Positions 20,823-32,451 are shown, counted from the first letter of the stretch. The stretch is DNA of 64,000 nt from Notospermus geniculatus (GCA_002633025.1 NMRB01000834.1:35083-99082), one strand, 5' to 3'. Numbers and translations are program-made. Notes: generated by a model not told the origin, from the sequence alone.

Positions 20823-20881
20823 ATATGGGGATAGACACCAGTTCTAATAAGACCGGATATAAAAGCTGTAATGGAAGCGCA

Positions 20882-22019
20882 GTTTATGTAGCAAAGCAAT
20901 AAAAACACTCATCGCAACTTACTTATAAATTCTCTCGTACTTATTAATTGCCAAAGAAATGATTGGCCTTTGTCTCGACAAGTTTTTGTACACATTCGTA
21001 CAATAATGAGCGAGTTTGGTCACCGCAGCGCTACATCTACATAGAATTTATTAACTTTCCTCCGATTGTTCAACGCTTTCGGCGAAAGAATGAATCAAAC
21101 AAGAGGTTTTATTTCCTCCTTTATCGGAGAGCTCTACTGTGAAGCGAAACTAGCGTGATTGTTTCCGTAAAGTTATAAATGTCAATGATTCTTTTCACGA
21201 CAAAATATACGTATACAATATTTCAGGCCACAACCAAATAAATGAATATATATAAATTTTAGCGCATTTATTATATTCTCATGAAAACAAAACTGCGGTA
21301 TATGATTATTTGCATCTTGGAAAGAATACTCAAGTACTCTCAAGTTTGTATTATATGAAATTCCGACTTCTTCTCATAATATGTGATAGGAAAACAGTAT
21401 TTTTTTCATGTTTCATTAATGCCGTTTTTTATGTTCTATTTACTTTTCCTAATATACACATGTGAAGTGGTTTTCATATTTACTGGGTACTTTCGGTCCA
21501 GATCTGGCGAGGAATTGTACACGTTTGTGTCTAATTGTTGAAATATACTCGTAATAATCAAACATATGAACTACTCACTTTTGTATGCGGAGCTCTCCAA
21601 CGAGCAATTTCATGCATTTGACTTTGGACAATTCATATCTTCATCATTCTATGTAATTTGCCTGCATCTAGTTGACCAGAATATTCCCTTTCCAATATAT
21701 AAGCGTCCCTTAAGTGGACAGGACTTACTGGCGACCAGAATAGGCATAAAAATTAATAAATAACGAAGTATTTTGGAACTCTCCACCTCAAGAATCGGGC
21801 ATTATTATTGGGACGAAAATTTTTAAGTCTACAAAATATTTCTGAGAGAATAGGTGGAAAAAATGCAATAACATCTGCAATTTGTTTCCTGTCTCAAATA
21901 GAGGCTGCAGCGAGTCAATTTCATTTGGTCACTTTGGAAATGTACCGGTACCGGTACTGGTACACGTAGGCCTTTATCAATATCATCTGACTGTTGACCT
22001 TTTTTCACAAGGGGCTCCC
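20882..22019. other. AT-rich stretch without recognised gene
   Basis: The open frame at 21566-21763 has no motif or splice context. No repeat ends are seen. Confidence 0.4.
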
Positions 22020-22127
22020 GGGTCTAACTGCATTTTTTACTTGACCCTCACTTACTGTGCTTGTACACATGTAAAAGGGACTAAAAGCACAGGGAATTTG
22101 GGTCCAGTCAAAAATGCAGTTAGACCC
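22020..22127. repeat. Short foldback
   Basis: GGGTCTAACTGCATTTTT faces AAAATGCAGTTAGACCC, with inner inverted GACCC and TGTGCTT words. Confidence 0.7.
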
Positions 22128-22221
22128 TGTTAATTCTCGGTTGACGAATTATGGCCTTAAAAAGTCTTAAAAAGGCCTTAATTTTGCTCACCAAAAAGCT
22201 GCAGGAACCATGTTACACTAG

Positions 22222-22560
22222 GCAATACCCGTTCAGTGGGCATGGTGGGGGAACTGCTAAATTCACGTGAGACGCGTCACGTCATTAGGAGCGCTTGGAG
22301 GCCGTAATGACGTCATTTTGTCACATGACATTGCCGCCGTCACGGATGACGCGACGGACATCTTGATGATGTCGTGACATAAAAAGGCCTAAACAGCATT
22401 GTTATTTTCGTTAATATCTTGATATTTCTATAAATCATATCAATATTCGGGCTTCGTAATGTCTGCATGTGCATACCAAGTTTGGGGGCAATCCGTTCGT
22501 CAGTCTTGGAGAAAATGGCGAACAAACAAACATAAAAACAAATTCTTCTCAAATTTTATT
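22222..22560 (+). repeat. CRE-rich dispersed repeat, copy 1
   Basis: The start is GGCAATACCCGTTCAGTGGG and the end region TTGGAGAAAATGGCGAACAA. TGACGTCA at 22308-22315 is a full CRE word, with several half words nearby. Other copies are at 24520-24790 (reverse), 32038-32390 and 55303-55915. Confidence 0.75.
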
Positions 22561-22663
22561 TTACATAATTGAGCCAAAAACTGTACTGGATCCCACATGC
22601 TCCCATAGCTGGCTTGTCTTCACACGCATGCTCACTAAGTTTGTGTGAGTGGGTGAAGAAAGT

Positions 22664-22955
22664 TAAAAGTTAAAAGTTTGGGTTTATAGTCTGATATCAA
22701 GAACGGTAGAGGTGTGATCCGACTTGCACTTTAACCCCAGTCTATCCTGAAACCTTTCAGTAGAACTCAGATGAGCTGCTCATTCAACACTACAATCGAG
22801 CATTTCCGACCGGTACCCATTTATACACCTGGGTGGAGAGAGGCCGGTGAGGTAAAGAGACTTGCCCAAAGTCTCACGCCCAGTGGGATTCGAACCCGGG
22901 ATCCTATGACCGCTAGGTGGAGACCCGAACCACTACACCACTGTGGCTCCCAAAG
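22664..22955 (-). mobile_element. tRNA-derived SINE, family 1, full length
   Basis: On the minus strand it has the A box region GTGGTGTAGTGGTTCGG, a B box GGGTTCGAATCC (22888-22899) and the tail ACCCAAACTTTTAAC. It interrupts a sequence seen intact at 23843-23905. Confidence 0.85.
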
Positions 22956-23297
22956 AAGAGGAGCGATAGGTAAAACCCTGCTGTTGGAGAGTGTGGACAC
23001 CAGTTATCTGGTCTCACCAACTTTTACAAGATATTGTTCCACGTTATCTGAGAAGAGCCGATATTGAGGAAGATCGGGCTCAATTGTCCAGCAAAAATAA
23101 TCTGTTTACCCGATAAATTAAAAATGAGGTTTTCTGATTGCGTCGTTCTGGCGATATTATAAACGCTACCGGTGGCATCTTGCAATATCAGTACGACGTA
23201 ATATCGAAGAATGCGCCGTGATTCTATTCTGATATTGAAGAATGTTACATTTGTCTTGATTCCGATTCACGGATCAGCGAACCTTGCGCAAATGAAA
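22952..23297. repeat. Direct duplication of about 345 bp, copy 1
   Basis: From GATAGGTAAAA through ACGGATCAGCGAACCTTGCG the sequence recurs nearly unchanged at 23884-24229, with only a handful of differences (for example CACGTTAT versus CACATTAT). Confidence 0.85.
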
Positions 23298-23883
23298 ACA
23301 CGTACGACGCGCCGTCGGTGGGTAGCCCGCGCGCGGGGTACACGTGGCACGTGCACAGCAAGTGGACTTTAGTTTTGGCCTGTACTGTATAGTACATTTA
23401 AATCATCTGGACCCCGATGGGAGGACCCTTTGGTTGTCAGGCAGACCTTGGTATTGTTGGTGAAGTCTGGCTATTGACATGCGTTTTATTGACAGGACAC
23501 TTCCAGCCAATCACATGCCTGTGCTTGTGTTCTATTTCGAATCAAGGGGTAGTTGCATGTTCCATTTCGAACCAAAGTTCAGTTGGTTAGAAAACAATGT
23601 GTGTTGGACCGTTTAGAGTAAACCCTAAATTCATTGTTCGCGAAAATCGCGAAACCGCCACTCATACCGCGAAGTTAATTATATGCTAATATTATAATAT
23701 TATTATTATTACTATTATATTATAATGTTATTACGCGAACATTATTAAACGCGAAATGGTACATTGACACACCAATCGCAAAATATTTTGGCCGCGAATA
23801 TTTTTATGCATACGGTACTTTAGATCCCAGCTGATACCATAGCAGGCTCGTCTTCATAAACGTACTCGCAAAGTTTGTGTGAG

Positions 23884-24229
23884 TGGATGAAGAGTGATAG
23901 GTAAAAACTTTTGCTATTGAAGAATGCGGACACCAGTTATCTGGTCTCACCAACTTTTACAAGATATTGTTCCACATTATCTGAGAAGAGCCGATATTGA
24001 GGAAGATCGGGCTCAATTGTCCAGCAAAAATAATCTGTTTACCCGATAAATTAAAAATGAGGTTTTCTGATTGCGTCGTTCTAGCGATATCATAAACGCT
24101 ACCGGTGGCATCTTGCAATATCAGTACGACGTAATATCGAAGAATGCGCCGTGATTCTATTCTGATATTGAAGAATGTTACATTTGTCTTGATTCCGATT
24201 CACGGATCAGCGAACCTTGCGCAAATGAA
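23884..24229. repeat. Direct duplication of about 345 bp, copy 2
   Basis: This is the near-identical partner of 22952-23297. The intervening 23300-23840 includes an AT-rich tract (23690-23730) and CGCGAA words like those of the TACTGTAAAGC family. Confidence 0.85.
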
Positions 24230-24519
24230 AAATGGATACTTATTGGCCGATTCATTCTGAGGAGCTCGCGTTCGATTGGCGTATTTTGAAATCAAGTCAT
24301 GTGATAATAAGATGTTTGATTTTCGGATAATATATCTGAGGTGGGGAGACGGTATCCTTTTAGTGTCGTATGAAGGCAATGAACCGTGAATCGAGCTCTG
24401 TGCGAGGAGACCATGTGATACGTCACTCGTTACGACTGTCGCGGAATGACGGGTGAAAATATGGCACTATTCCTGCAGTAGGGATGAATCAGTCCTTGAC
24501 AAATCATGCTAAAATTTGA

Positions 24520-24790
24520 GAAGAGTTTGTTTGTGTCTTTGTTTGTTCGCGATTTTCTCAAAGACTGATGAACAGATCGCCCCCAAACTTGGTATGCCCA
24601 TGCAGACGGACCTGGGAAGTGTCGTTACAAAGCCCGAATTTTGATATGACTTATAGTTTTCGAAATATCAAGATATTAACGAAAAAACAATGCTGTTTAG
24701 GCCTTTTGACGTCACGACGTCATCGAGATTTCCATCGCGTCATCCGTGACGTCAGCAATGTCATGTGACGAAGTGATGTCATGCCCACAA
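24520..24790 (-). repeat. CRE-rich dispersed repeat, copy 2 (reverse)
   Basis: This is the inverted relative of 22222-22560, recognised by CCCCCAAACTTGGTATG and GACGTCACGACGTCATC. Confidence 0.7.
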
Positions 24791-24888
24791 ACAACATACC
24801 AATCGGGGGCATGCCATGGTCTGGGTTGCCCTTGTTCTACTCTACCACTCTGACAGACTTTGAAACTGGCCTGTTGTGAGAGGAATAC

Positions 24889-25145
24889 AGTGGCGGATCC
24901 AGGAGTTGTCGAACGGGGGAGCGTGGAATGGGCAACCTCCATTCCCTGAGCCCCAAAGGCGCGAAGCGCCAAAAATTTTTGGGTAAAAGTGCCGGAAACG
25001 CGATTTCCTGGCACCTGGGCAGGCCAAATTGAACTTTCTTTTTACTGAAAATCAGGGGTCTGATTATATGCCTTCCAAAATTTTTGCTCCTCGGCGGCTG
25101 AACGGGGGGGCGTGCGCCGGGCACGCCCCCCTTGGATCCGCCACT
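24889..25145. mobile_element. hAT-like MITE with perfect 8-bp target duplication
   Basis: The ends are AGTGGCGGATCCAGG and TTGGATCCGCCACT, with AGGAATAC at 24881-24888 and 25146-25153. An 8-bp duplication is the hAT standard. The open frames on the minus strand here are repeat shadows. Confidence 0.85.
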
Positions 25146-25153
25146 AGGAATAC

Positions 25154-26150
25154 TCATGATTTCAGGGTATGCCTATCAGAACTAACAGCAAACAAAGTAC
25201 CCTAATTGCCGCTGTCGGTAAGCATCTTAGAGAAGTTTTATGGTCAACAACAAATTGTTACTTCGACAATTTGGGAATTGTCCGTTGACAGATGTCAAAA
25301 CGTAAATACGTCACGGCAGATTGGAAACGTAAAATATTGTCATTGCTGATGGGACACAATCGAAAACCTGCCAATGTATATTGTGAAAATATGTTTGGAG
25401 ATGAATTCGATTGGAGAGTAATCTTGGCAAGATGTCTTATGGGATCTGCGATCATTGTGACTATAACAACATCATCCCTTTTATTTTGCGTCGACGATGG
25501 TCATCATATCGTATTACTTTAGTTATTGATCCTCGTTCGGGCTGTCAGGGCCGACGATTGGCCGTGAAATCTGGTGGTTGTAGCGCTAACAGCTGTTACC
25601 GTGCGGTCAACCGAGCGGTGAACCCCTGTTACTACCAAGGATGCAGTGGACGCCAGTGTCGGGGCCGGATCCAGGATTGACGAAAAGGGGGGTGTACCTC
25701 GAAGGAGGTGTCAAGCACCGAAAGCACGAAGCCCAATTTAAGTGCTTTAGATGCATTTTCCTCGCATCTGAGAGCAAAATACTCGAATTTTCATCTGATT
25801 AGATTTTGTCTTCCTACAAAAATGATTGCCCTGCCAAAAATCGGGGGGAAGTTTTCAATTCATCAAACACCATAAATTGAAGGCAGAAAAATTTGGCCTT
25901 ATAAATCAGAAGTGCGGATAAATAATGAATATTGAAGTCGTAATCCTTGTCGTTACGACTTGAAACACGACTATAATATTTGCCATACGTGTACTTCTGA
26001 AAATGAGTCGAAATTATTCTGCCACAAAGTTATGGCATTTTACGATTTGCAAACGTCTATCAAACTGTTTTTATCAAGGATGTCAATAGCAGACTGCAAT
26101 TCATTCTGGTAGTTGAAGCCGGAGTCAGAGTCAGAAAGCTGCGCAACCTC
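25154..26150. other. No recognised gene; one hAT-like end near 25665
   Basis: GGGGCCGGATCCAGGATTG at about 25660 looks like the left end of the same MITE group, without a clear right end. The open frames at 25292-25680 have no recognised motif. Confidence 0.4.
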
Positions 26151-26157
26151 TCTAATA

Positions 26158-26289
26158 TCACCCACAGCCACCCCAGCTAACGGCGGAGACTGTCCTAGCC
26201 ACACACGATGCTGCTTATAACGAGAGTCTCTTCTATTATCAACTCATAAGATTATCAGCACAGCTTTGGCGTGTTATCGTCAAAATAAG
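26158..26289. repeat. 132-bp direct repeat, copy 1
   Basis: CCACAGCCACCCCAGCTAAC to GTGTTATCGTCAAAATAA recurs at 26960-27090 with few changes. A SINE and a MITE lie between the copies. Confidence 0.85.
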
Positions 26290-26301
26290 AACCTGTATGG
26301 A

Positions 26302-26895
26302 CCCACGGTGGTGAAGTGGTTCAGGTCTCCGACTAGCGATCAGAGGGTCCCGGGTTCGAATCCCGCTGCTGGCGTGAGACTTTGGGCAAGTCTCTTTGCC
26401 TTACTGCCCTCTCTCCACCCAGGTGTATAAATGGGTACCGGTCGGAAATGCTCAGATTGTAGCACTGAATGAGCAGCTCATCTGAGTTCTACTGAAATGT
26501 TTCTGGGTATAGACGGGGATAACCCTCTCTGGTGACTGCCGTAGGCGACCATCGTCACCCTATGCAGAAGGTATGTTCAGTAGTTTGGCTATTCACAGAC
26601 GGTGCCCCAATCAGAATTAGGGGATTTCCCGAGAACGGAGAACCGGAAACTCGGCAGTGAAAGGGTTAAAGTGTAAATTCAGATGACACCTCTACCATTG
26701 TTTATATCAGACTAAGGGCTGTATGCACCAAAAGAAGATTATCTTGAACTCAGGTTGAGCCACCACTTTTCAATTGTTCAGGTTTGCCAGGGCATGATAT
26801 GACAATGGGAAAGTTGTGGCTCAACCTGAGTTCAAGGTAATCTTTGTTTGGTGCATATGGCCCTATAAACCAGAACTTTTTAACTTTGATATCTT
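26302..26895 (+). mobile_element. tRNA-derived SINE, family 1, long form split by a MITE
   Basis: The head is ACCCACGGTGGTGAAGTGG, with B box GGGTTCGAATCC at 26351-26362. An extra internal segment (about 26518-26665) is missing from the other copies. The tail is cut at 26714 by a MITE and resumes at 26865 (ATAAACCAGAACTTTTTAAC). Confidence 0.8.
26715..26864. mobile_element. Foldback MITE nested in a SINE tail
   Basis: AGGGCTGTATGCACCAAAAG faces GGTGCATATGGCCCT. The inner AACTCAGGTTGAGCCAC is inverted as well. It sits inside the SINE tail word GACTATAAACC, consistent with a TA target. Confidence 0.8.
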
Positions 26896-26959
26896 GACAA
26901 TTTTCACGCACCCTTCATTGGAAAGCCCCCTCAATCCCCGGCCTCAGTGATAGTAAATG

Positions 26960-27090
26960 TCACTCACAGCCACCCTAGCTAACGGCAGAGACTGTCTTAG
27001 CCACACACGATGCTGCTTATAACGAGAGTCTCTTCTATTATCAACTCATAAGATTATCAGCACAGCTTTGGCGTGTTATCGTCAAAATAA
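26960..27090. repeat. 132-bp direct repeat, copy 2
   Basis: It is the partner of 26158-26289. Confidence 0.85.
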
Positions 27091-27339
27091 AATATTGTAC
27101 GGCAAGGTTCCTGAGTGGCGCTGTTTATTGAGCATCTCATTAAGTTTTAATTAACGACACTAAGTGGCGTCGGTGGTGTCTTTGCAGCCTCCGGCGAGTT
27201 GCACCTTCAGGTCCTGTGATAACAATGCTCTCTTCACATTGTAAAGGACAAGTAATATGTGAAGATCCTTCATACTCAAGGAATTACTCCATAGATGATG
27301 GGTAATGTCTTCTCACTGTCATTTACATTCAAGTTAAAA

Positions 27340-27622
27340 ACGTTAAAGTTTGGGTTTATAGTCTGATATCAACAACGGTAGAGGTATCATCCGACTTTAC
27401 ACTTTAACCCCCGTCTACCCTGAAACCTTTCAGTAGAACTCAGGTGAGGTGCTGATTCAGCGCTACAATCAAGCATTTCCGACCGGTACCATTTATACAC
27501 CTGGTGGAGAGAGGCCAGTGAGGCAAAGAGACTTGCCCAAAGTCTCAGGCCCAGTGGAATTCGAACCCAGGATCCTCTGACCGCTAGTCGGAGACCCGAA
27601 CCACTACACCACCGTGGCTCCT
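27340..27622 (-). mobile_element. tRNA-derived SINE, family 1, full length
   Basis: The minus-strand head AGCCACGGTGGTGTAGTGG ends at 27620. The B box region is GGGTTCGAATTCC. The tail is at 27340 (ACCCAAACTTTAAC reversed). Confidence 0.85.
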
Positions 27623-27867
27623 CTCTGTGTCTCAAACCGTTCTCTGTGTCTCAAATCTCTGTGTCTCAAATTGTACGTGTCTCAAATCGTTCCATAGGCC
27701 TAGTTGTAACGAACTTATGCTGTAGACGAGTATTTCTGCCAGCCATCTTTCTACATGTAGTTGCTGAGGAAAGCCAGTCTAGGATGTCGAATGTTTCATG
27801 TTTGCACTTGGTGTGGTAGAAAGAGAGGTCCATTTTCAAAGGAACCTCTCCACCTGGATAGGCCTAA

Positions 27868-28214
27868 ACCCTAGCGTACATCACACTTGCAACTAGAGAC
27901 AACTAGTCACCACTGAGCTACTGGCGACTGGGAGGATCTGGCTGGAACTTGAGGCGACTGATCAGTCGCCAGAAATGATCGGTGTACGCACCCTTGCGAC
28001 TCGCTGGAACTGAGATTTTGCCAGTCGCCGGGAATTGCACATGTTCAACTTTCTAGCGACTAGTTATACCCAGTTTTGTTCAGTCGCTGCGATATACGCG
28101 GGCTTGTGACTGATCAGTGTCAGTTTTCTGAACGAAACCTAGTCTCGTCGAGTCTCAACGCCCCCGGATGTTACCTGAGTTTCTGCCAGTCACAAGTGCA
28201 ATGTACGCCCGGCT
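27868..28214. mobile_element. MITE of the CGTACATCGCACTTGCGACT family, copy 1
   Basis: The words CAGTCGC, GCGACTG and GTACGC recur in both orientations and the ends are inverted. TAA precedes it. Relatives are at 34701-35290 and 60775-61530. Confidence 0.75.
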
Positions 28215-28640
28215 TTATATGTCGAGTGAAACATTCCAAACTTTCCCCTGGTGACGACAGGACAGCGCTCCTGCTCGTGTTAACGCCGACAGTGGCGAAG
28301 ACGTCAGCGCTGCCCGTAATGTCACATCTTCTGTTATTATATTAGACATAATGGAAATTCAATATGATGATTAGCCTTTGTTAAAGTTACGAACAAATTA
28401 CTCGGCGTAACGAAGTATGCTCGGGTAGTGGCTAATGACTTGAGACGAACTTTGATGAGCGTTCATTCTCGGTGATTGTGCTTTGGGAGGAAATGAGATC
28501 AGTCTTCATACAAGGAGCATCTTTATGTTGTGATCATATTTGTCGAGTACATAATTCATGGCTGATGGACAGTAATGTATTGTTTCACTTTGCCAGGGCT
28601 GGGCAGGGGGGGTCGGGTGTGGCAGGAAGACAGGTGCGGG
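28215..28640. other. No recognised gene
   Basis: I see no gene or repeat ends here, only short open frames without motifs. Confidence 0.4.
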
Positions 28641-28647
28641 GGGAGGG

Positions 28648-28941
28648 AGCCACGGTGGTGTAGTGGTTCGGGCCTCCGACTAGCGGTCAGAGGGTCCCGG
28701 GTTCGAATCCCTCTGGGCGTGAGACTTTGGGCAAGTCTCTTTGCCTCACTGGCCTCTCTCCACCCAGGTGTATAAATGGGTACCGGTCGGAAATGCTCGG
28801 ATTGTAGCGCTGAATGAGCTGCTCATCTGAGTTCTACTGAAAGGTTTCAGGATAGACTGGGGTTAAAGTGTAAAGTCAGATGACACCTCTACCGCTGTTG
28901 ATATCAGACTATAAACCCAAACTTTAACTTTTTTTTTAGGG
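28648..28941 (+). mobile_element. tRNA-derived SINE, family 1, best full-length copy
   Basis: The head GAGCCACGGTGGTGTAGTGG carries an A box (TGGTGTAGTGG), and the B box GGGTTCGAATCC lies at 28699-28710. The body has CACCCAGGTGTATAAATGGG and the tail ATAAACCCAAACTTTAACTT. The A/B spacing is tRNA-like, so it is a SINE with a pol III promoter of tRNA origin, not a functional tRNA. Confidence 0.9.
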
Positions 28942-28963
28942 ACGGCAGCTAAGCTATGGTGTC

Positions 28964-29566
28964 AAGCCCCTTTCACACCAGACCTGCGTAGAGTTGCGTT
29001 GTGCGGCGTACTGAGTACACCGAAATTAGGCTGCGTAGTCATGAAATAAATGTTACTACATGCAAGATCGGCGTAGTCGCAGACCCTGAACCGACACTAA
29101 GCAAAAGTGCACAACACGATGCCCTTCCATACGTAACACTATGCCAGCCTCAGAGGATGTTTCGTTGGGCTGGCGTAGCGTACTACTGTAAAGCAAGATA
29201 ATTTCGCGGCTGGAAATGTTCGCGAATCAAGAATTAAAGACATATTCACAGGTGGATATTTTTGCGAGTCCCTGCCATTTGTTCATTTTTTTTCACAGAC
29301 CATATTTATCACTTGTGTGTATTTATATTGGCGACAGGAAATTTTTGCGACTCATACACTCTCGCGAAATTCGCGAAATTTTCCTGCTTTACAGTAAAAT
29401 TGCACATATGTCCAGTGCTCTATGCCGAAAGTACGTGAAAAAATTAAACATGTTTAATTTTTTGCGTCCATCTCAGGTACCCCTTTGCATCCCTCGGTGC
29501 ACTGCCACGTAGGCCAGCGTAGGCAATGCGACACAAATCTACACAGGCCCGGTGTGAAAGGGGCTT
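28964..29566. mobile_element. MITE with AAGCCCCTTTCACACC ends, split by another MITE
   Basis: AAGCCCCTTTCACACCAG faces GGTGTGAAAGGGGCTT. GCGTAG and CTACGC words recur. It is interrupted at 29184-29396. A relative without that insert lies at 56855-57281. Confidence 0.85.
29184..29396. mobile_element. MITE with TACTGTAAAGC ends, nested
   Basis: It is the inverted-orientation sister of 4450-4670. The uninterrupted host sequence is seen near 57033-57050 (GCGTACTATTGCG). Confidence 0.8.
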
Positions 29567-30390
29567 CAGAGTGGCTTAGTGGCAACATCAGCATCTGTTA
29601 CTTATCGTCTCAGATTCGATTCCTGTTCAGACCCACTGTATGGTGGACAGGGGGCTTTCTTTTACAGCTCATGCATTCTAGAGACTCTGGTTTCCTCCTG
29701 CGTGGCACAGTCATCCATGGTCATATGGTGGAGTGATCCAGGGCTTTCATTAACTTTTTCCCTACCTGGGTCATGACTTCCACAATTTTTTTATGGAAGT
29801 CAATTTGGGAAGATGCTGGGGTCTTTAGACTTCCAGCAATTCCTTTTGGGGGTTATGACTTCTTGTTATATTTTACTGGGGTCAAATCTTCCCTTCGTAT
29901 GCTGCTACCGGCAAATGAGGAGTGTTTAGTTACCATGGGGTGACGGGAATCCCCACTTCTATATTGTCAGCTGCGCTAGGTAATGATTGGGTGTGTTGAA
30001 GAAAATTTGGCCGGCGTGCGACTCCCAATCTTGATACCTGCGTCAACCGGGGTCCTACAGGCGTAAATGGACTGAGTATAGAGATGGGACACTTCCACAC
30101 TCCTCTAACAGCGTATCATCGAATTTACCTGCGTTTTTGAGACTTCAGTGTTATTTATATTGGCGTCATTTCTGTAGTTTACATGCGTAATAGACACCAT
30201 ACGCAGGCTTAATGAAAGCCCTGGTGATCGATGCCATATTTGTCAAATTTGTGCTTACATTTTCTACTGTTGATACTTTCAGAACTGTGACATATCAAGG
30301 AGACGACAGTTGGGCAGCTTTCGTGCGGCCTTTATCTTTCTGACTTAGTGGTGAGTAGACCATTCATTGATGCTCTTGTTAAAGGTACTG
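29567..30390. other. No well-supported gene
   Basis: A CAG acceptor-like site at about 30281 and GTGAGT at 30350 frame a 66-nt segment that hits a stop, so I do not call an exon. Confidence 0.4.
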
Positions 30391-30615
30391 TCACACTGAA
30401 GTAGTTCTCAAAACGTCCTCCCCCGTTCTAAAACGGGCTAGAACGTGTAACCCTTGGCCAAATTAATAATACCTCGATGTTCTGGCGCACCCTTCCCGTC
30501 CATGAAGTTTGTAAAAAGACTGTAAAAAGTTGCCGCTACGTCCACTCCGTTCGCACACAGTTTGAGCCTGTTCGGCAAAATTTTCAAGAACGTGCTGAGA
30601 ACTGGTTCAGTGTGA
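30391..30615. mobile_element. MITE, TCACACTGA family, tandem copy A
   Basis: TCACACTGAAGTAGTTCTC to TTCAGTGTGA, with CAAGAACGTG inside. It is followed 19 bp later by another copy in the same orientation. Confidence 0.8.
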
Positions 30616-30634
30616 TTGGGGCTTAAAGGTACTG

Positions 30635-30874
30635 TCACACTGAAGTAGTTCTCAAAACGTCCTAATCCGTCCTAAAAAAATCGTAAAAACGGGCTGGAAC
30701 GTATGATGTTGGCCAAATAATGCCTCGAAGTTCTGGAGCACCTTCCCGTCCGAGCCATCCATGAAGTTCGTAAAAAGACTGTAAAAAATTGCCGCTACGT
30801 CCACTCCTTTCACACACAGTTTGAGCCCGTTCAGCAACATTTTCAAGAACGTACTGAGAACTAGCTCAGTGTGA
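30635..30874. mobile_element. MITE, TCACACTGA family, tandem copy B
   Basis: It has the same ends as copy A, with a slightly different interior (an extra CGAGCCATC). Confidence 0.8.
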
Positions 30875-31550
30875 TGGGGCATTAGCTGCATTTCATCAAT
30901 CAGATTCTTGGATTCATTTTGTCCCTTAACCCTCAGGGATCTAAACTCATAAAAAAGGGTCACTTTCGTACAAGTTGCTAGCTGCGATTCTGAAGTGAGT
31001 TTGTGAAATTGCAAATGCTTCTTGCATATAAAATGCCAATTTCTGGCAAGAACATTGCTTTAAAAAGTTGGATTCTAAAATACTGATGGTTTTGCAGCTT
31101 AGATCATTTTCTTCAAATTGTATTACCAGCAAAATGACGTGAAAAGATGATTTCTCTGAAAGAGGATCAAGTTTTTTTAGTTAATTCGTGTTTTCATGGT
31201 TTTCAAGAAGTGTTTTTGCTATTTCTATTACAACTTTTAATGTCACCAATGCTGGGAATGTAAAAAGCCTTGTTTGACGACTGTTGGCTGCTTTGGTTAG
31301 TATGACATAACTATACATTGTTGTAAGCAAGGTGTGTCAGTATGGAGGTCACTGATTACAGAGGTGCATCATTATAGAGGTTCCTCCATGCAGAGGTGCC
31401 TCTGCATGGTGGTGCCACATTATGGAGGTGCCCCAGGATAGAGATACCCAGTGTTGAGGTGCCCCATAGTGAAGGTGCATCACAAGAAGGGTGAATTGTG
31501 ATCAGAGATGATCAAAATAGGGGAAGTTGTTCTCCGTTCTACGCACGACT
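30875..31550. other. No recognised gene
   Basis: 31330-31480 shows a loose run of GAGGTGC(C/A) words (tandem-like, about 15-20 bp spacing). Otherwise it looks unique. Confidence 0.45.
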
Positions 31551-31679
31551 CAGGGCCGTATTTAGCTTTTTGATCCTGGGGGGAGAAGACCTCTTTTTGC
31601 CGTTTTTTGCCCAAAATCCGCAGGAAAATCACGTTTTCTGGTTGGCNNNNNNCCCCCCCCCCCGCTAAATACGGCCCTG
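31551..31679. mobile_element. hAT-like MITE with 5-bp duplication, contains a gap
   Basis: CAGGGCCGTATTTAGC and GCTAAATACGGCCCTG are exact inverses, with CGACT on both flanks (31546-31550 and 31680-31684). Six N at 31647-31652 sit at a C homopolymer. Confidence 0.85.
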
Positions 31680-32037
31680 CGACTGCTACAGTTCATAAGA
31701 ATCTTATAACCAAATTTGCATCACTTAAACTATCGCCAGTCTGTATGACCATAATAACCCCGCATATTGTGAGCTCAATCGAGCGTGCACTGCTTGATTT
31801 CTGACTAATTTCTGATACAATCGCTGCCCGGCCATGACACAACACATACCGCTGTCCAATTATGAGCAGTACTGAGCAGTTCGGTTTGATGCGCGTGCTC
31901 GATTCTTGTAGCATGAATTTGAAATAATTGAATTTCATTCATGAAAGCTCCCCCCCGTCTTCTCCCCAGTCATACCTGACTACTGTAAACCCTATCATGT
32001 TTATGGCTTCAAAATGTTTGCAAATTTGTCTTACTGG

Positions 32038-32390
32038 GCAATACCCGTTTAGTGGGCATGGTGGGGAACTGCTAAATTCATGTGAGACGCGTCACGTCAT
32101 TAGGAGCGCTTGGAGGCCGTAATGACGTCATTTCGTCACATGACGTTGCTGATGTCACAGATGACGCAACAGAAATTTCGATGACGTCGTGACATCAAAA
32201 GGCCTAACCAGCATTGTTATTTTCGTTAATACCTCAGTATTTCGAAATGTATTAGGTGAATCAAAATTTGGGCTTCGTAAGGACACTTCCCATGTCTGTC
32301 TGCATGTGCATACCAAGTTTGGGGGCGATCCGTTCATCAGACTTGAAGAAAATTGTCAACAAACAAACAAACTCTTCTCAAAAGTATGAT
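32038..32390 (+). repeat. CRE-rich dispersed repeat, copy 3
   Basis: It is close to 22222-22560 from GGGCAATACCCGTTTAGTGG onward, with TGACGTCA again. Confidence 0.75.
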
Positions 32391-32451
32391 ACATGTTTTG
32401 GGATACCTCTCCCACCAGGGCTCAGACCTACAAATGACCAGCAGGCCTGCC

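Larger units (their letters stand above)
18405..20881. mobile_element. Outer MITE enlarged by nested insertions
   Basis: The ends are TGCGCTTCCATTACAG and CTGTAATGGAAGCGCA. ATAAGTCCGG and TAATAAGACCGG words mark its own arms. Its middle is filled by the element at 18785-20694 and a hairpin at 20702-20822. Confidence 0.75.

Noticed and set aside
28648-28725. Possible tRNA gene (A and B boxes present)
   Set aside because: The head continues into a shared SINE body and tail, has no acceptor-stem pairing I can support, and recurs in other SINE copies.
30282-30350. Possible exon between CTTTCAG and GTGAGT
   Set aside because: The only plausible frame hits a stop before the donor, and no partner exon or family match is seen.
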